Notes: generated by a model not told the origin, from the sequence alone. A stretch of 64,000 nucleotides of DNA from Ferrimonas futtsuensis DSM 18154 (GCF_000422645.1 NZ_AUGL01000001.1:124001-188000); one strand, 5' to 3'. Positions 8,102 through 21,482 are shown, numbered from the stretch's first letter. Program-made: numbers and translations.

Positions 8102-9055
8102 TTGACCACCAGCTTTAACGACACCATTACCCCCAGCGATGCAGGCCAGCGCCTGTATGGCTTTTTGCGCGCCCGCTTTCCCTATCTGAATCAGCAAACC
8201 TGGCAGGCCTTCGTCGATGAGGGCGCCGTTTGCGTCGACGGCGTTCAGGCCGAAGGGGACCCCGTGCTTGAGGCGGGGCAACAGCTGAGCTATCGCATTG
8301 GTGATTACTTCGAGTCCCCGGTGGACACCGGCTGGAAACTGCTGTGGCAGGGAGACGAGATCATCGCGGTACACAAACCCCATGGTCTGCCGGTCAGCCG
8401 CACCACCCGCAACATCATCAACACTCTGGTGGCGCTGGTGCGCCGCGAGAGTGACTGGCCCGATGCCCATCTGCTGCATCGACTGGACTTGGAAACCGGC
8501 GGCATCGTATTGCTGGGCAAAGACAAGGCCGCCGCCAGCCGCTGGCAACCCAGGTTAAAGGAGCTGATGGTTCGCAAGGTCTACCACGCGGTGGTGTGGG
8601 GCCAGCCTGATTGGGATCAGCAGGAACTGACGTGCCGCCTGGGCACCAGAGAGGACAGCCCCATTCGCTGCCAGATGCATGTGTGCGGTGAACAGGAAAA
8701 AGGCAAGCAGAGCCACACCAGATTCCGGGTGCTGGCCAGGGGCAGTGATTGCGCCCTGGTGGAGTGCGAACTGGTCACCGGTCGTAAACACCAGATCCGC
8801 GCCCACCTGGCGCACCTGGGTCACCCCATCGTCGGAGATAAGATCTATTCCAACGGTGGCAGCTACTACCTGAAACGGCTGGAGGATGCGGTCACCGACG
8901 CCGACGAACAGGCGCTGGGTGCCCCTCACCACCTGTTGCTGGCCAAAGAGATCACCATAAAAAGCGACACAGAAGGTAAGCAAGCACTTACTGACACGCA
9001 TCAGTCCCAGCCCTGGCGACAGTTCTGCCAAGCTAGGGGATTGCCTCTGCTGTAG
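8102..9055 (+). CDS. RluA-family RNA pseudouridine synthase
   Basis: 317 residues from a TTG start at 8102 that has an ideal AGGAGG site seven bases upstream; the frame continues to a GTG at 8048 but nothing supports that start. An S4-like N-terminal segment (residues 5-60) precedes the catalytic domain. The RluA catalytic motif is HRLDLETGG with the nucleophilic Asp in RLD; the more common sequence is HRLDxxTSG, so one position is Gly instead of Ser. RKHQIRAHLAHLGHPIVGD further on is the conserved second motif. It converts uridine to pseudouridine in rRNA or tRNA; the target site is not predictable. Followed by a strong terminator. Confidence 0.88.
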   Translation: MTTSFNDTITPSDAGQRLYGFLRARFPYLNQQTWQAFVDEGAVCVDGVQAEGDPVLEAGQQLSYRIGDYFESPVDTGWKLLWQGDEIIAVHKPHGLPVSRTTRNIINTLVALVRRESDWPDAHLLHRLDLETGGIVLLGKDKAAASRWQPRLKELMVRKVYHAVVWGQPDWDQQELTCRLGTREDSPIRCQMHVCGEQEKGKQSHTRFRVLARGSDCALVECELVTGRKHQIRAHLAHLGHPIVGDKIYSNGGSYYLKRLEDAVTDADEQALGAPHHLLLAKEITIKSDTEGKQALTDTHQSQPWRQFCQARGLPLL

Positions 9056-9067
9056 CCCCAGACACAA

Positions 9068-9098
9068 CAAACCCGGCCAATCAGCCGGGTTTGTTTTT
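9068..9098. terminator. Bidirectional intrinsic terminator
   Basis: Ten-base-pair stem CAAACCCGGC / GCCGGGTTTG, 6-base loop, then TTTTT on the plus strand. It ends the pseudouridine synthase gene and probably also the convergent cytochrome gene. Confidence 0.9.
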
Positions 9099-9115
9099 GG
9101 GTTGTAGGTTAGCCC

Positions 9116-10510
9116 TTACTCAGCCGCAAAGTGTTGGCTGAGTCTGGTCATCACCACCGAAGGCACCACCACCCTGTCGCTGAGCAGAAAGTCTGCCACG
9201 CTCTGATCGAAAGAGCGGTAGTGCAGCTTGGCCTCGACGCTGTAACCACCCTCGGGCAGCTCAAAGCCATATTCCACCGTCTTGTTGCCCTTGGCGGGAA
9301 TGGTGTTCTCCTGGACGAAGCGAGCCACCTTCCAAGGCTTGTGTTCCGGCTTACCCTTCTCATCCACCGAGGCATCCTGGAACACCACGGTGCCCTCTGG
9401 CAGCAAGTTCTCGTCCGTCAGGGTGCCGGAGCGCAGCAGCTCATGACCGGCGTCATCACGCACCACCACCTCGAGCCAGATCTGGCGGATGAAGGTCAGG
9501 CTGGTCGGCAGGGCGTGGCCGGCGCGGCGGTTGTGCACCGTCAGCTGCAGGGTGGCCTGGTCGTCCTGCTGCACCACCTTGGCGTCCAGAGAGGCCGCAC
9601 TCTGCAGGCGCTTTATCGCCTCGACCGCGTGCTCTTCACCGTTCTTGACGCCCAGCAGAGGTGCCAGCACCGCGTTGCCACCGACAAAACCGTGGTCGTG
9701 CACCAGGGCGCGCTCCTTACCGCCTCGGGCCGCCGGCCCACCCAGACCATGATCCGCCAGCTCGGAGACCGGCTTCATCTCATCGGCCACACGGATGGCG
9801 GCGTCCACCGGCACCATGTGACAGTCCTGGCACTGAATCCCCTTGGCGGCGTACTCGGATTCCTTCCATTCCTGGTAGGTGTGTTCCAGGGCGAAGTCGT
9901 GGGCCGGGTTAAACACGTTGTGGCAGTTGGCGCAGAACTCCGATTTGGTGTGCAGTTCGCTGTACTTGGCTTTGTGGCCCCGGGCCTTGGGGTCTGTCAG
10001 AGGGCCGCGCTTGATGCCGTCATTGGCCAGGGCCAGAGACGCGTTGCCATGCTCGCCCATGGAGGTGTGGCGCATGTTGGTGTCTTCGACGCTGTGGCAA
10101 ACGTCGCAGGAGACCCCGGTGGTGGCCATCTTCTCGGTGGTGAAAGCGCCGTATTTGCCGGTCTCAGGGTGAAACTCCACCTTCTGGGTGACGGTGCCCA
10201 CGGCGGTGTGGCAACCGCCACACAGGTTCTTGGTGGCGCCGTCGGTTTCCCGGTCGCCCAGGGCCCACTCGGCCTGGAACACCGGGTCGATGAAGGCGAT
10301 GGAGTGCATGGAGCCCTGCCAGCCTTCCCACTGACGGGGGTGGCACCCTTTACAACGCTTGGGGTCGCTCCAATCCTTCAGTTGTGGGGCGTTGTCGCCC
10401 ACCACGCTGAGGTAGGAGGGGGCGTAGGGCTGGGTCTCTGAGGCCTGGGCCAGCATCGGCAGAGCGGCGCACAGCAGCGCCGGTAAGAGTTTCAGTTCCA
10501 ACTTCATCAT
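9116..10510 (-). CDS. Periplasmic pentahaem c-type cytochrome (cytochrome c554-like)
   Basis: 464 residues from the ATG at 10508-10510, which has an AGGAAG site and opens a signal peptide (LLPALLCAALPMLAQA); the 44 codons upstream are not plausible coding sequence. Five CxxCH haem sites are visible: CKGCH, CGGCH, CDVCH, CANCH and CQDCH, all in the first 60 percent of the protein, with distal His candidates such as GSMHS and GEHGN. The C-terminal 170 residues lack haems and look like a beta-rich domain. It should carry electrons in the periplasm during anaerobic respiration. Its partner oxidoreductase is not adjacent. The family assignment to c554-type is tentative; the multihaem nature is certain. 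Confidence 0.88.
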   Translation of the reverse strand: MMKLELKLLPALLCAALPMLAQASETQPYAPSYLSVVGDNAPQLKDWSDPKRCKGCHPRQWEGWQGSMHSIAFIDPVFQAEWALGDRETDGATKNLCGGCHTAVGTVTQKVEFHPETGKYGAFTTEKMATTGVSCDVCHSVEDTNMRHTSMGEHGNASLALANDGIKRGPLTDPKARGHKAKYSELHTKSEFCANCHNVFNPAHDFALEHTYQEWKESEYAAKGIQCQDCHMVPVDAAIRVADEMKPVSELADHGLGGPAARGGKERALVHDHGFVGGNAVLAPLLGVKNGEEHAVEAIKRLQSAASLDAKVVQQDDQATLQLTVHNRRAGHALPTSLTFIRQIWLEVVVRDDAGHELLRSGTLTDENLLPEGTVVFQDASVDEKGKPEHKPWKVARFVQENTIPAKGNKTVEYGFELPEGGYSVEAKLHYRSFDQSVADFLLSDRVVVPSVVMTRLSQHFAAE

Positions 10511-11105
10511 TTTCTTCCTGATAATCCCGCTCTCGGGTACTGCATCACGGCGAAGGTTATTATTCTGTTGACCGGCCTTTGAATATGAGTCAAAAATACT
10601 CTTTAAATCCAATTGGATAGGTCGGTAATCATAGTACGCCAACTCTCACCCGCACTCTGCTGCCGGGCACACACTATGACGAAAACAGGTTACGGGATGG
10701 CCAGGACGAGAGCGGGGCCACATCGCGGCAGTGCAGGCCGTGAAGTGGATCGACATAAAGTATTGGCAACAGGTGAAAAAAGTTTCCCTAGTGGCCTCAA
10801 GAAAAACCTTTCTCGTCCAGAGGAAATGTGACTGCCCTCACCCAGGGTGTTGCCCGGGCCCTTTAGAGTAACTCCCGCCAGTCAGAACAGGGTCGGCTCA
10901 ACGAAACGGGCCGCCCTGCTGTTGGTGTTTTTGCTCCCCGGCAGTGTGCATGAGTGTCCAACTCGCGACTTCACACTCTGGCATCAGCGTTTTGCAGGGT
11001 TTATCCCCTTGTTCCCTGCCACTCACTTCATCGATGCACGTCGGGGAGCCTTTCTCTTTTTTAGGCCGCCTCCCCCGAGACGGCGCCCCGGACTCGCTAG
11101 GAATC
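10511..11105. other. Intergenic region between divergent cytochrome and porin genes
   Basis: Nearly 600 bases. The left part is AT-rich and should contain the cytochrome promoter; the right part (10820-11100) is GC-rich with several open frames that have no ribosome sites. I see no tRNA, riboswitch or clear operator. The length suggests an unrecognised leader or small RNA is possible. Confidence 0.4.
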
Positions 11106-12143
11106 ATGAAGAAATTGATATTGGCCGCATTGACGCTGGCCTCCCCTCTCTGCTGCGCCACCGACATTGAGCTGAATGGCTTCATCAAGGCCGATCTCAA
11201 GTCGGTTCACGGCGACATCCCCTACGCCGGCATCTGGACCGGCGCCGACACCCCGGCGGAGCAGGACAGCGCCAAGACCCAGTTCAGCGGTCAGGAGAGC
11301 CGTATTCGTCTGGCCCTGAAAGAGGCCAGGCTCAGTGCCGTTATCGAGGTGGACTTTGCCGGCTCGGCCCAGGGCAACACCGTGGTCTCCAACTCCTACA
11401 GTCCCCGCCTGCGTCACGCCTACCTGGCCTACCGCGACGTCCTGGCAGGCCAGACCTGGTCCACCCTGGTCAATAGCGCCAGCTTCCCGGAAACCACCAA
11501 CCTGGGTGGCCCGCTGGTGGGCGAGGCGATGGTGCGTCAGGCCCAGCTGCGTTACCAGGGCGAGCACTGGCAGCTGGCCCTGGAGAATCCCAAGACCTAC
11601 GGCACCCAGTCCGATGGCCAGAGCATCGATGACAACAACGACTGGATGCCGGACCTGATCCTGCGCCGGGACTGGCAAGGCGACTGGGGGGAGTTGTCGC
11701 TAAGTGGCCTGGCCCGCTATCTGGACCCGGATGGACTGGCGGAGCTGGGATTGGGTGGCTCTGTCTCAGCCAGCCTGTCTCTGGGTCAGGACAAGCTGCA
11801 GCTGCAACTTCACCATGGCAACCTGGGACGCTACGTCGGCACCTCCGCCGCCAAGGACATCGCCCACGGCGAGCTGGAAACCACCGCCGCCGCCATGCTG
11901 GGTTACCAGCACCATTGGAATGACACCCTGCGCTCCACCCTGTTTGTGGGCAAGATCGTCACCGATGTGGAGAAGGTGGACCGCACCCACCTGGGCATCA
12001 ACCTGTTCGCCTCTCCCGAGCCCTACCTGGACCTGGGGCTGGAACTGGGCCACATCGAGGTGCAGGATGAGGACACCGACTACAGTCAGCCACTGCGCGG
12101 CGGTTCCAGCTACTTGCAGGCCACCGCCCTCTACCGCTTCTAG
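11106..12143 (+). CDS. DcaP-like outer-membrane porin
   Basis: 345 residues from the ATG at 11106 with a TAGGAAT site; the longer frame to 10944 carries no signal peptide at its start. A short signal peptide (KKLILAALTLASPLCCA) is followed by the motif IELNGFIKADLKSVHGD, alternating beta strands throughout, SRIRLALKEARLSAVIEVDFAG, and a C-terminal aromatic residue (ATALYRF), all typical of 16-strand DcaP-family trimeric porins. Such porins pass small, often dicarboxylate or aromatic, anions. It is expressed alone, ended by a strong terminator at 12150-12175. Confidence 0.82.
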   Translation: MKKLILAALTLASPLCCATDIELNGFIKADLKSVHGDIPYAGIWTGADTPAEQDSAKTQFSGQESRIRLALKEARLSAVIEVDFAGSAQGNTVVSNSYSPRLRHAYLAYRDVLAGQTWSTLVNSASFPETTNLGGPLVGEAMVRQAQLRYQGEHWQLALENPKTYGTQSDGQSIDDNNDWMPDLILRRDWQGDWGELSLSGLARYLDPDGLAELGLGGSVSASLSLGQDKLQLQLHHGNLGRYVGTSAAKDIAHGELETTAAAMLGYQHHWNDTLRSTLFVGKIVTDVEKVDRTHLGINLFASPEPYLDLGLELGHIEVQDEDTDYSQPLRGGSSYLQATALYRF

Positions 12144-12149
12144 CCACAA

Positions 12150-12175
12150 AAAAGCCCCGGATGGCCGGGGCTTTT
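12150..12175. terminator. Bidirectional intrinsic terminator
   Basis: Stem AAAAGCCCCGG / CCGGGGCTTTT with an ATGG loop, between the convergent porin and chemoreceptor genes; A-run and T-run on each side make it work in both directions. Confidence 0.9.
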
Positions 12176-12191
12176 CTCTGTCTGATAGGGC

Positions 12192-13799
12192 TCAGTATTC
12201 GCGCTGGACGCTCTGCTTCCAGAACTGCTGGGACAGGCCGTGGGTCTTGGTGGAGAGGCGGCTCATCTGCTCGCAACGATCCTTGGCCATCTCGGTCTGC
12301 TCCAGACTCTGCTCCGCCAGTTCGCTGATCACCTGAATCGCCCCACTGATCTCGCTGGCCACCGTGGTCTGCTGACCCATGGCAGTGGCGTTGTGCTCGG
12401 ACATCTCGGTGATGCGATTGATGGAGGCGCGCAGCTGCTCGAAGGCGGCGTCCGCTTCCTCGGCCAGCTCCACGGATCGGCTGGCCTGGGTCTGGCCCGC
12501 CTGCATCGCCTCGGTAGCACGACGGGTGCTCTCCTGGAACTTATTGACGATGGTTTCAATCTGGGCGGTGGACTCGCTGGTGCGACTGGAGAGCTGACGC
12601 ACTTCGTCGGCCACCACGGCGAAGCCACGACCGGACTCACCGGCGCGGGCCGCCTCGATGGCGGCGTTCAGCGCCAGCAGGTTGGTCTGCTCGGCGATGC
12701 CACGGATGACGTCCAGCACGCCGCTGATGTCACGGCTGTCACGCTCGATGGAGGCCACCACTTCGGAGAAGTGACCCACCTCTTCGCTGAGCTTGTTGAT
12801 CGCCTCGATCACCGTCACCAGACGATCATGACCCTGCTCGGCGGCGGTGTGACTGCGGCCCATCTCTTCGGCAGCGGTCTGAGTGTTGCTGTTCACTTCG
12901 GCGAAGCTGGCGGTCATCTCCTCCATGGCGGTGGCCGCCTGGCTGGTCTGTTGACTCTGACTGTCGGCTCGTTCGCGGGTGTCGTTGATGGTGGAGGTCA
13001 GGTTCAGGCTCTGCTCGCTGATGGAGCCAGCGGAATCCGCCATGCGGCCGACCACGCCACCGGTCTCGGTCACCAGATAGTGCATCGCCAGATCCAGTTT
13101 GCCAATCTCATCCTGGCGACCTGTGTACACGCCCTGGGCAATGGGGTCGGCAATGATGTTGGTGGCGGTGTCCACCAGGGCGCGGAAGGGCGCCAGCAAG
13201 CCGTAGATGCCCGCCATGCCCAGCAGGCCACCGGCGACACCGGCGGCCACAGGCGAGTACACGGCTCCGGCGGCGGTGGCGGCGCTCACGGCGGCGGCCC
13301 ACAGCATCAGTCGGCCACCGAAGCCCAGAACGTCTTTGCGCAACTCTTTCGGTGTCTTGCCCTGATTGATCGCCGAGTAGATCCGCTCTGCCGAGGCCAC
13401 CTGCGCATCGGTGGGCTTGCGGCGCACCGACTGGTACTCATGAATCTTGCCGTTCTCATACACCGGCGCCACATAGGCATTGACCCAGTAGTGATCACCG
13501 CTCTTGGCGCGGTTCTTCACCACCCCCATCCAGGGCTGACCTGACCTTACTCTCTCCCACAACGATTTAAACGCCGCCGGCGGCATATCCGGATGGCGAA
13601 CAATGTTATGGGGTTGACGGTGCAGCTCCTCGAATGAGTACTCCCCGACCTCAATGAAGGTCTCATTGGCGTACTTGATGTTGCCATCCAGGTCCGTGGT
13701 GGACAGCAGGATGCAATCACGGCTGAGCGTCTTCTCTTTCTGGGTAACCGGTTGATTATTGCGCATGGTTATCGGGGCTTTTTTTATTAGACGCGCCAT
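12192..13799 (-). CDS. aer: Aer-type PAS chemoreceptor, copy 1
   Basis: 535 residues from an ATG at 13799 with an AAGGGG site; the ATG at 13766 (MRNNQPVTQ) aligns better with known Aer and with the neighbouring copy, so the start is uncertain by 11 codons. An N-terminal PAS domain holds the FAD-binding signature [11 protein letters not shown] and [17 protein letters not shown]. A hydrophobic hairpin (about residues 165-205) anchors it to the membrane, then a HAMP-like region and the signalling domain with [35 protein letters not shown]. Aer senses redox or oxygen through FAD and directs energy taxis. It has no periplasmic sensor. A near-identical paralogue lies directly upstream, which suggests tandem duplication. 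Confidence 0.9.
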   Translation of the reverse strand: MARLIKKAPITMRNNQPVTQKEKTLSRDCILLSTTDLDGNIKYANETFIEVGEYSFEELHRQPHNIVRHPDMPPAAFKSLWERVRSGQPWMGVVKNRAKSGDHYWVNAYVAPVYENGKIHEYQSVRRKPTDAQVASAERIYSAINQGKTPKELRKDVLGFGGRLMLWAAAVSAATAAGAVYSPVAAGVAGGLLGMAGIYGLLAPFRALVDTATNIIADPIAQGVYTGRQDEIGKLDLAMHYLVTETGGVVGRMADSAGSISEQSLNLTSTINDTRERADSQSQQTSQAATAMEEMTASFAEVNSNTQTAAEEMGRSHTAAEQGHDRLVTVIEAINKLSEEVGHFSEVVASIERDSRDISGVLDVIRGIAEQTNLLALNAAIEAARAGESGRGFAVVADEVRQLSSRTSESTAQIETIVNKFQESTRRATEAMQAGQTQASRSVELAEEADAAFEQLRASINRITEMSEHNATAMGQQTTVASEISGAIQVISELAEQSLEQTEMAKDRCEQMSRLSTKTHGLSQQFWKQSVQREY

Positions 13800-13925
13800 T
13801 CTGGCAAACCCCTTCGAACCGGGATATGACTCATGTCACGTTATAAGCAGGTTAAATGAGCTAACCAACGAAATCAGTGGGAAAGGGGAGAAAAGGCGGC
13901 CATTTATGACAGCTTTGTGAACAGA

Positions 13926-13952
13926 ACCGCGGGTGCTAGCGCAACCCGCGGT
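13926..13952 (-). terminator. Hairpin after the second aer gene
   Basis: Nine-base-pair stem ACCGCGGGT / ACCCGCGGT with a 9-base loop, 27 bases beyond the stop of the upstream chemoreceptor gene. The U-tail on the minus strand (TTCTGTTC) is weak, so termination may be partial and allow read-through into copy 1. Confidence 0.5.
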
Positions 13953-13978
13953 GGTGATTATATTCGAAAATTCCGAAC

Positions 13979-15553
13979 TCAGTATTCGCGTTGAACGCTC
14001 TGTTTCCAGAACTGCTGGGACAGGCCGTGGGTCTTATCCGCCAACCGGTTCATCTGCTCACTGCGATCCTTGGCCAGCTCGGTCTGCTCCAGGCTCTCCT
14101 GGGCCAGTTCGCTGATCACCTGAATCGCCTGACTGATCTCGCTGGCCACCGTGGTCTGCTGGCCCATGGCGGTGGCATTGTGTTCGGACATCTCGGCAAT
14201 GCGGTTGATGGAGGCGCGCAGCTGTTCGAAGGCGGCGTCCGCTTCCTCGGCCAGTTCCACTGAGCGGCTGGCCTGGGTCTGCCCCGCCTGCATCGCCTCG
14301 GTGGCTCGGCGGGTGCTTTCTTGGAACTTGGAGACGATCTCCTCGATCTGGGTGGTGGACTCACTGGTGCGGCTGGAGAGCTGACGCACCTCATCGGCCA
14401 CCACGGCAAAGCCGCGACCGGACTCTCCGGCACGGGCCGCCTCGATGGCGGCGTTCAGCGCCAGCAGGTTGGTCTGATCGGCGATGCCCCGGATCACCTC
14501 CAGCACGCCGTTGATCTCGCGACTGTCCTGTTCGATGGAGGCCACCACTTCGGAGAAATGCCCCACCTCTTCACTGAGTTTGTTGATCGCTTCGATCACC
14601 GTCTCCAGACGGTCATGGCCCTGCTCGGCGGCCTGGTGGCTGCGCCCCATCTCCTCGGCGGCAATCTGAGTGTTGTTGTTCACCTCGGCAAAGCTGGCGG
14701 TCATCTCCTCCATGGCGGTGGCCGCCTGGCTGGTCTGCTGGCTCTGCTGATCCGCCCGGTCACGGGTCTCATTGATGGTGTAAGTCAGCTCGGTGCTCTG
14801 CTCACTGATGGAACCGGCGGAGTCGGCCATGCGCCCTACTACGCCGCCAGTCTCGGTCACCAGGAAGTGCATCGCCAGATCCACCTTACCAATCTCATCC
14901 TGACGGCCGGCGTACACCCCACGCGCCACCGGATCATCGATGATGCTGGTGGCGGTACCCACCAGTTTACGCAAGGGTGACAACAGGCTGTAAATTCCCA
15001 GGGCCGCCACGACGGCACCGGCCAGCCCCGCCGCAATGGGCGAATAGACGGCCCCAGCCGCAGTCAGGGAGGTGGCCGCCAGGGTCCACAACATCAGCTT
15101 GCCGCCAAAACCCACCATGCTGGGCTTGAGCTCCTTGGGAGTCTTACCGGCATTCACCGCCTTATAGATGCGATCGGCACGCGCCACCTGCTCTGAGGTG
15201 GGCTTACGACGCACCGACTGATACTCATGCAGCTTGCCCTCTTCATAGACCGGGGCGATATAGGCGTTAACCCAGTAGTAGTCGCCATTCTTGCAGCGGT
15301 TTTTTACCACCCCAATCCAGGGGTTACCGGACTTGATGGTATCCCACATGGACTCGAAGGCCACCGGCGGCATATCCGGGTGACGCACGATGTTGTGCTC
15401 CTCACCATGGAGCTCATCGAAGGTGTAGCCGCAGATGTCGCTGAAGTCCTGGTTGGCGTACTTGACGTCGCCATCCAGATTGGTGGTGGAAAGCAGGATG
15501 GAGTCCAGGCTGACTGGCTGCTCTCTCTGGGTAACCGGTTGATTGTTGCGCAT
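13979..15553 (-). CDS. aer: Aer-type PAS chemoreceptor, copy 2
   Basis: 524 residues from the ATG at 15551-15553 ([11 protein letters not shown]), the start that matches Aer homologues; an upstream TTG at 15625 is in frame but unsupported. PAS/FAD motif [12 protein letters not shown] and [13 protein letters not shown], membrane hairpin (about residues 155-200), HAMP-like linker and the standard MCP tip. The C-terminal 300 residues are nearly identical to those of the downstream paralogue, down to the shared ending [15 protein letters not shown], while PAS domains differ more. Together they look like energy-taxis receptors with differently tuned sensors. No good Shine-Dalgarno is visible before the start. 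Confidence 0.9.
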   Translation of the reverse strand: MRNNQPVTQREQPVSLDSILLSTTNLDGDVKYANQDFSDICGYTFDELHGEEHNIVRHPDMPPVAFESMWDTIKSGNPWIGVVKNRCKNGDYYWVNAYIAPVYEEGKLHEYQSVRRKPTSEQVARADRIYKAVNAGKTPKELKPSMVGFGGKLMLWTLAATSLTAAGAVYSPIAAGLAGAVVAALGIYSLLSPLRKLVGTATSIIDDPVARGVYAGRQDEIGKVDLAMHFLVTETGGVVGRMADSAGSISEQSTELTYTINETRDRADQQSQQTSQAATAMEEMTASFAEVNNNTQIAAEEMGRSHQAAEQGHDRLETVIEAINKLSEEVGHFSEVVASIEQDSREINGVLEVIRGIADQTNLLALNAAIEAARAGESGRGFAVVADEVRQLSSRTSESTTQIEEIVSKFQESTRRATEAMQAGQTQASRSVELAEEADAAFEQLRASINRIAEMSEHNATAMGQQTTVASEISQAIQVISELAQESLEQTELAKDRSEQMNRLADKTHGLSQQFWKQSVQREY

Positions 15554-15806
15554 GAGATGACTGTTCTTTTGTAGGGTGTCGGCATTTTGACAGTTGCCCC
15601 GATTCAAGAACTTGACCGCTGTCAAACTTACACCTGCGTATCCATAGGCAACCCGCTAAATTTTCGAGCGAAATCACAACATCTTTCGCATGCACAAAGG
15701 CGAATATTAGCGACACTTATCCATCAGCCAGAACAAAACTTGAACACACCCTGATGTCGCCTGACAGGCCCAGGCGTCATGGATTTGTCACTCATCCCAG
15801 ATAGGA

Positions 15807-15832
15807 AAACGGCTGCCGTATGGCAGCCGTTT
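15807..15832 (-). terminator. Terminator of the metBLF operon
   Basis: Stem AAACGGCTGCC / GGCAGCCGTTT with a 4-base loop, just past the metF stop; the minus strand continues TTTTCC. Confidence 0.85.
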
Positions 15833-15837
15833 GACAC

Positions 15838-19116
<3,279 letters not shown>

Positions 19117-19120
<4 letters not shown>

Positions 19121-20271
19121 CTCAGAGCCTCCAGAGCCTGACGCAGGTCCGCCACCAGGTCTTCACTGTCTTCGATGCCCACGGAGAGGCGAATCAGGGT
19201 GTCTTCAATGCCGGCGGCGCGGCGGGCTTCCGGGGCCATGGCAGCATGGGTCATGGTGGCAGGGTGCGCCACCAGGCTCTCTACCCCGCCCAGGCTCTCC
19301 GCCAGGGAGAACAGCTCCAGCTGAGCCAGGAAGTCACGCACCTGCTGCTCGCCTCCGTTGAGTTCGAAGCTGAGCATGGCGCCGAAACCGCTCTGTTGAC
19401 GCTTGGCCAATTCATGACCTGGGTGGGACGCCAGACCGGGATAGTGCACCCTGGCCACCGCAGGGTGACTTTCCAGCAGGGCGACCACCGCTTCGGCATT
19501 CTCCTGGTGCTGACGCATACGCAGCGGCAGGGTTCGTAAGCCGCGCAGGGTCAGGAAGGAGTCAAAGGGGGCACCGGTAATGCCCAGGCAGTTGCCCCAC
19601 CAGGCCAGGGTGTCCGCCAACTCCTGCTCGCGGGCAATGACGGCACCACCGACCACGTCGGAGTGACCGTTGATGTACTTGGTGGTGGAGTGAACAACGA
19701 TGTCCGCCCCCAGATTCAGAGGCTTCTGCAGCACGGGGGAGAGGAAGGTGTTGTCCGCCACCACCAGGGCGCCGGCCGCCTTGGCTTCCCTGGCTACCTT
19801 CTCTACGTCCACCACCCGCAGCAGCGGGTTGCTTGGGGTCTCCAGCCACACCATCTTCGGGCTCTGCGCCAGGGCGTCGGCCAAGGCCTGCTCATCCCCC
19901 TGATCCACCACGGACAGCTCGAACGCCCCCTTGGCAGCCAGGCTGGTGAACAGTCGGAAGCTGCCGCCATAGCAATCATGGGGGACCACCAGGCGCTCGC
20001 CAGGCTTCAGCAGGCTCACCGCCAGGTTGACCGCCGCCATGCCGGTGGCGGTGATCACCGCGCCGGCGCCCTCCTCCAGCTGTGCCAGGGCGTTGCCCAG
20101 GCTGTCCCGAGTGGGGTTGCCGGAGCGAGTGTAGTCGTACTGGCGCGGCTCATTGAAGCCGGCAAAGGTGTAGTTGGTGGACAGGTAGACAGGTGGCACC
20201 ACGGCACCATGAGTCAGGTCGGTATCAATCCCTTCACGGGCAACTATGGTGGCGGGCTTATGAGTACTCAT
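19117..20271 (-). CDS. metB: Cystathionine gamma-synthase
   Basis: 384 residues, a PLP enzyme of the Cys/Met metabolism fold type I. Visible motifs are [14 protein letters not shown] near residue 45, [33 protein letters not shown] and the PLP lysine in [18 protein letters not shown]. It joins activated homoserine and cysteine into cystathionine. First gene of the metBLF operon, divergent from metJ with MetJ boxes in the shared promoter region. The tight C-terminal overlap with metL argues for one transcript. Confidence 0.95.
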
Positions 20272-20301
20272 TCCGTGGCTCCTGGTTATTCTGTGCGCTC
20301 A

Positions 20302-20385
20302 AGATGTCTGGACGTCCAAATTAGTCGATCCAAATTTGGGCGTCAAGACTTTTAGACGTCTAAACGTTTATAGGTCAAGATATCT
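20302..20385. promoter_or_regulatory. MetJ operator array between metB and metJ
   Basis: Two blocks of contiguous 8-mers resembling the MetJ box AGACGTCT. Block one at 20302-20317 is AGATGTCT GGACGTCC. Block two at 20338-20385 is six in phase: GGGCGTCA, AGACTTTT, AGACGTCT (perfect), AAACGTTT, ATAGGTCA, AGATATCT. MetJ with S-adenosylmethionine binds two or more adjacent boxes cooperatively. The array lies between the divergent metB and metJ start codons and should repress both. Confidence 0.9.
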
Positions 20386-20452
20386 ACAATTTGACTCAGA
20401 AATCAGAGCAGTTACAATTTGCACCCGTAAACCCAAGTCAAAGGCAAAGGCA

Positions 20453-20770
20453 ATGAGCACTGAGTGGAACGGCAACTACATCAGCCCCTACGCGGAACAT
20501 GGTAAAAAGAGCGAGCAGGTGAAGAAGATCACCGTCTCCATCCCGCTGGGCGTATTGAAGTTGCTGACCGATGAGCGTACCCGTCGTCAGGTCAATAACC
20601 TGCGTCACGCCACCAACAGCGAACTGCTCTGTGAAGCCTTCCTGCACGCCTTTACCGGTCAGCCTCTGCCTGAGGACAACGACCTGAGAAAGGACCATCC
20701 GGACACCGTTCCGGAGTCCGCCAAGCGCCAGATGAAAGCCCTGGGCATTGACTGGGAAGAGATGGAGTAA
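20453..20770 (+). CDS. metJ: Methionine repressor MetJ
   Basis: 105 residues, exactly the length of E. coli MetJ. The start at 20453 has an AAGG site and gives a protein beginning [20 protein letters not shown]. The beta-ribbon ([12 protein letters not shown]) and the helix [30 protein letters not shown] are almost unchanged from enterobacterial MetJ. It is a ribbon-helix-helix dimer that uses S-adenosylmethionine as corepressor and should bind the 20302-20385 array, including its own promoter. Divergent from metBLF. Confidence 0.97.
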   Translation: MSTEWNGNYISPYAEHGKKSEQVKKITVSIPLGVLKLLTDERTRRQVNNLRHATNSELLCEAFLHAFTGQPLPEDNDLRKDHPDTVPESAKRQMKALGIDWEEME

Positions 20771-20788
20771 CACTCCACAAAGTTGAAA

Positions 20789-20818
20789 AAAAAGGGATAC
20801 CCATGGGTATCCCTTTTT
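20789..20818. terminator. Bidirectional terminator between metJ and the beta-barrel gene
   Basis: Nearly perfect 14-bp inverted repeat AAAAAGGGATACCC / GGGTATCCCTTTTT; U-runs on both strands serve the two convergent genes. Confidence 0.93.
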
Positions 20819-20832
20819 CAGTTTGTGCCACC

Positions 20833-21372
20833 TTAGAAGTGGTAATGAACCCCCAGATAGACCTGGGACAGCTCGATATCCACATCGACGGAACTAAAAT
20901 CCTCATGTTCCAGCTCGCCGTCATTCATCTCATAGGCCAGACGCAGGCCCAGGTGTTCTCCGACGCTCCAGTCCATACCCACGCCCCAGGAGAAAACAAT
21001 GCCGTCGAAGTCAGTATCGCCAATTGGGGTATCCACAGTAACCAGGGTATTAGACAGACCAGCCTTGGCAAACAGGGAAAACTCTTCATTCAGGTTCAGA
21101 ATGAAGCGGGGAGCCACACTGAAGGCCGCGCCGTTAACCTCGACATCATCGCCCTGTTTGAACTCAGTGGTGCCGAACAGGGAACCCTCGATGCCAAACC
21201 ACTCGGTAAAGTTGTAGCCACCATAGCCGCCAAAACTGGTGGCGGTGCTGTCCTCGGAAGGATCCAGCTTGGCACTGCCCAAGCTCCCCCCGACGTAAGC
21301 CCCCTCTTTTGCCAGGGCACCACCGGAGATCGTCATTGCCAGAACGGCACTTGCCAGAACAGAATTTTTCAC
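20833..21372 (-). CDS. Small outer-membrane beta-barrel protein
   Basis: 179 residues with a clean signal peptide (MKNSVLASAVLAMTISGGALA) ending in an ALA cleavage site. The rest alternates aromatic and polar residues in eight or so strands: GAYVGGSLGSAKL, GGYGGYNFTEWFGIEGSLFG, FSLFAKAGLSNT, WGVGMDWSVGEHLGLRLAYE, and it closes with QVYLGVHYHF, a C-terminal Phe signal for outer-membrane insertion. It belongs to the general OmpA/OmpX-like beta-barrel superfamily without a peptidoglycan-binding domain. Function unknown. It has its own terminator and stands alone. Confidence 0.82.
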   Translation of the reverse strand: MKNSVLASAVLAMTISGGALAKEGAYVGGSLGSAKLDPSEDSTATSFGGYGGYNFTEWFGIEGSLFGTTEFKQGDDVEVNGAAFSVAPRFILNLNEEFSLFAKAGLSNTLVTVDTPIGDTDFDGIVFSWGVGMDWSVGEHLGLRLAYEMNDGELEHEDFSSVDVDIELSQVYLGVHYHF

Positions 21373-21482
21373 AGCACTTCCTTAATCAATATCGACTTAG
21401 TTGCGTTAGTGGCTGCAATGGTAAATTAATAAAGAACAGATAGATACGATGAAATCACTGCTCTTTTTGTCTCAGAAACAAA

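Noticed and set aside
9131-10441. Long plus-strand open frame opposite the pentahaem cytochrome
   Set aside because: Antisense shadow of a GC-rich gene with clear CxxCH motifs on the other strand.
10847-11170. Plus-strand frame upstream of the porin
   Set aside because: Proline/arginine-rich, no start signal, runs out of frame through the porin signal peptide.
12240-13544. 434-codon plus-strand open frame opposite the first aer gene
   Set aside because: Low-complexity Gly/His/Leu-rich translation, typical shadow frame of an MCP gene.
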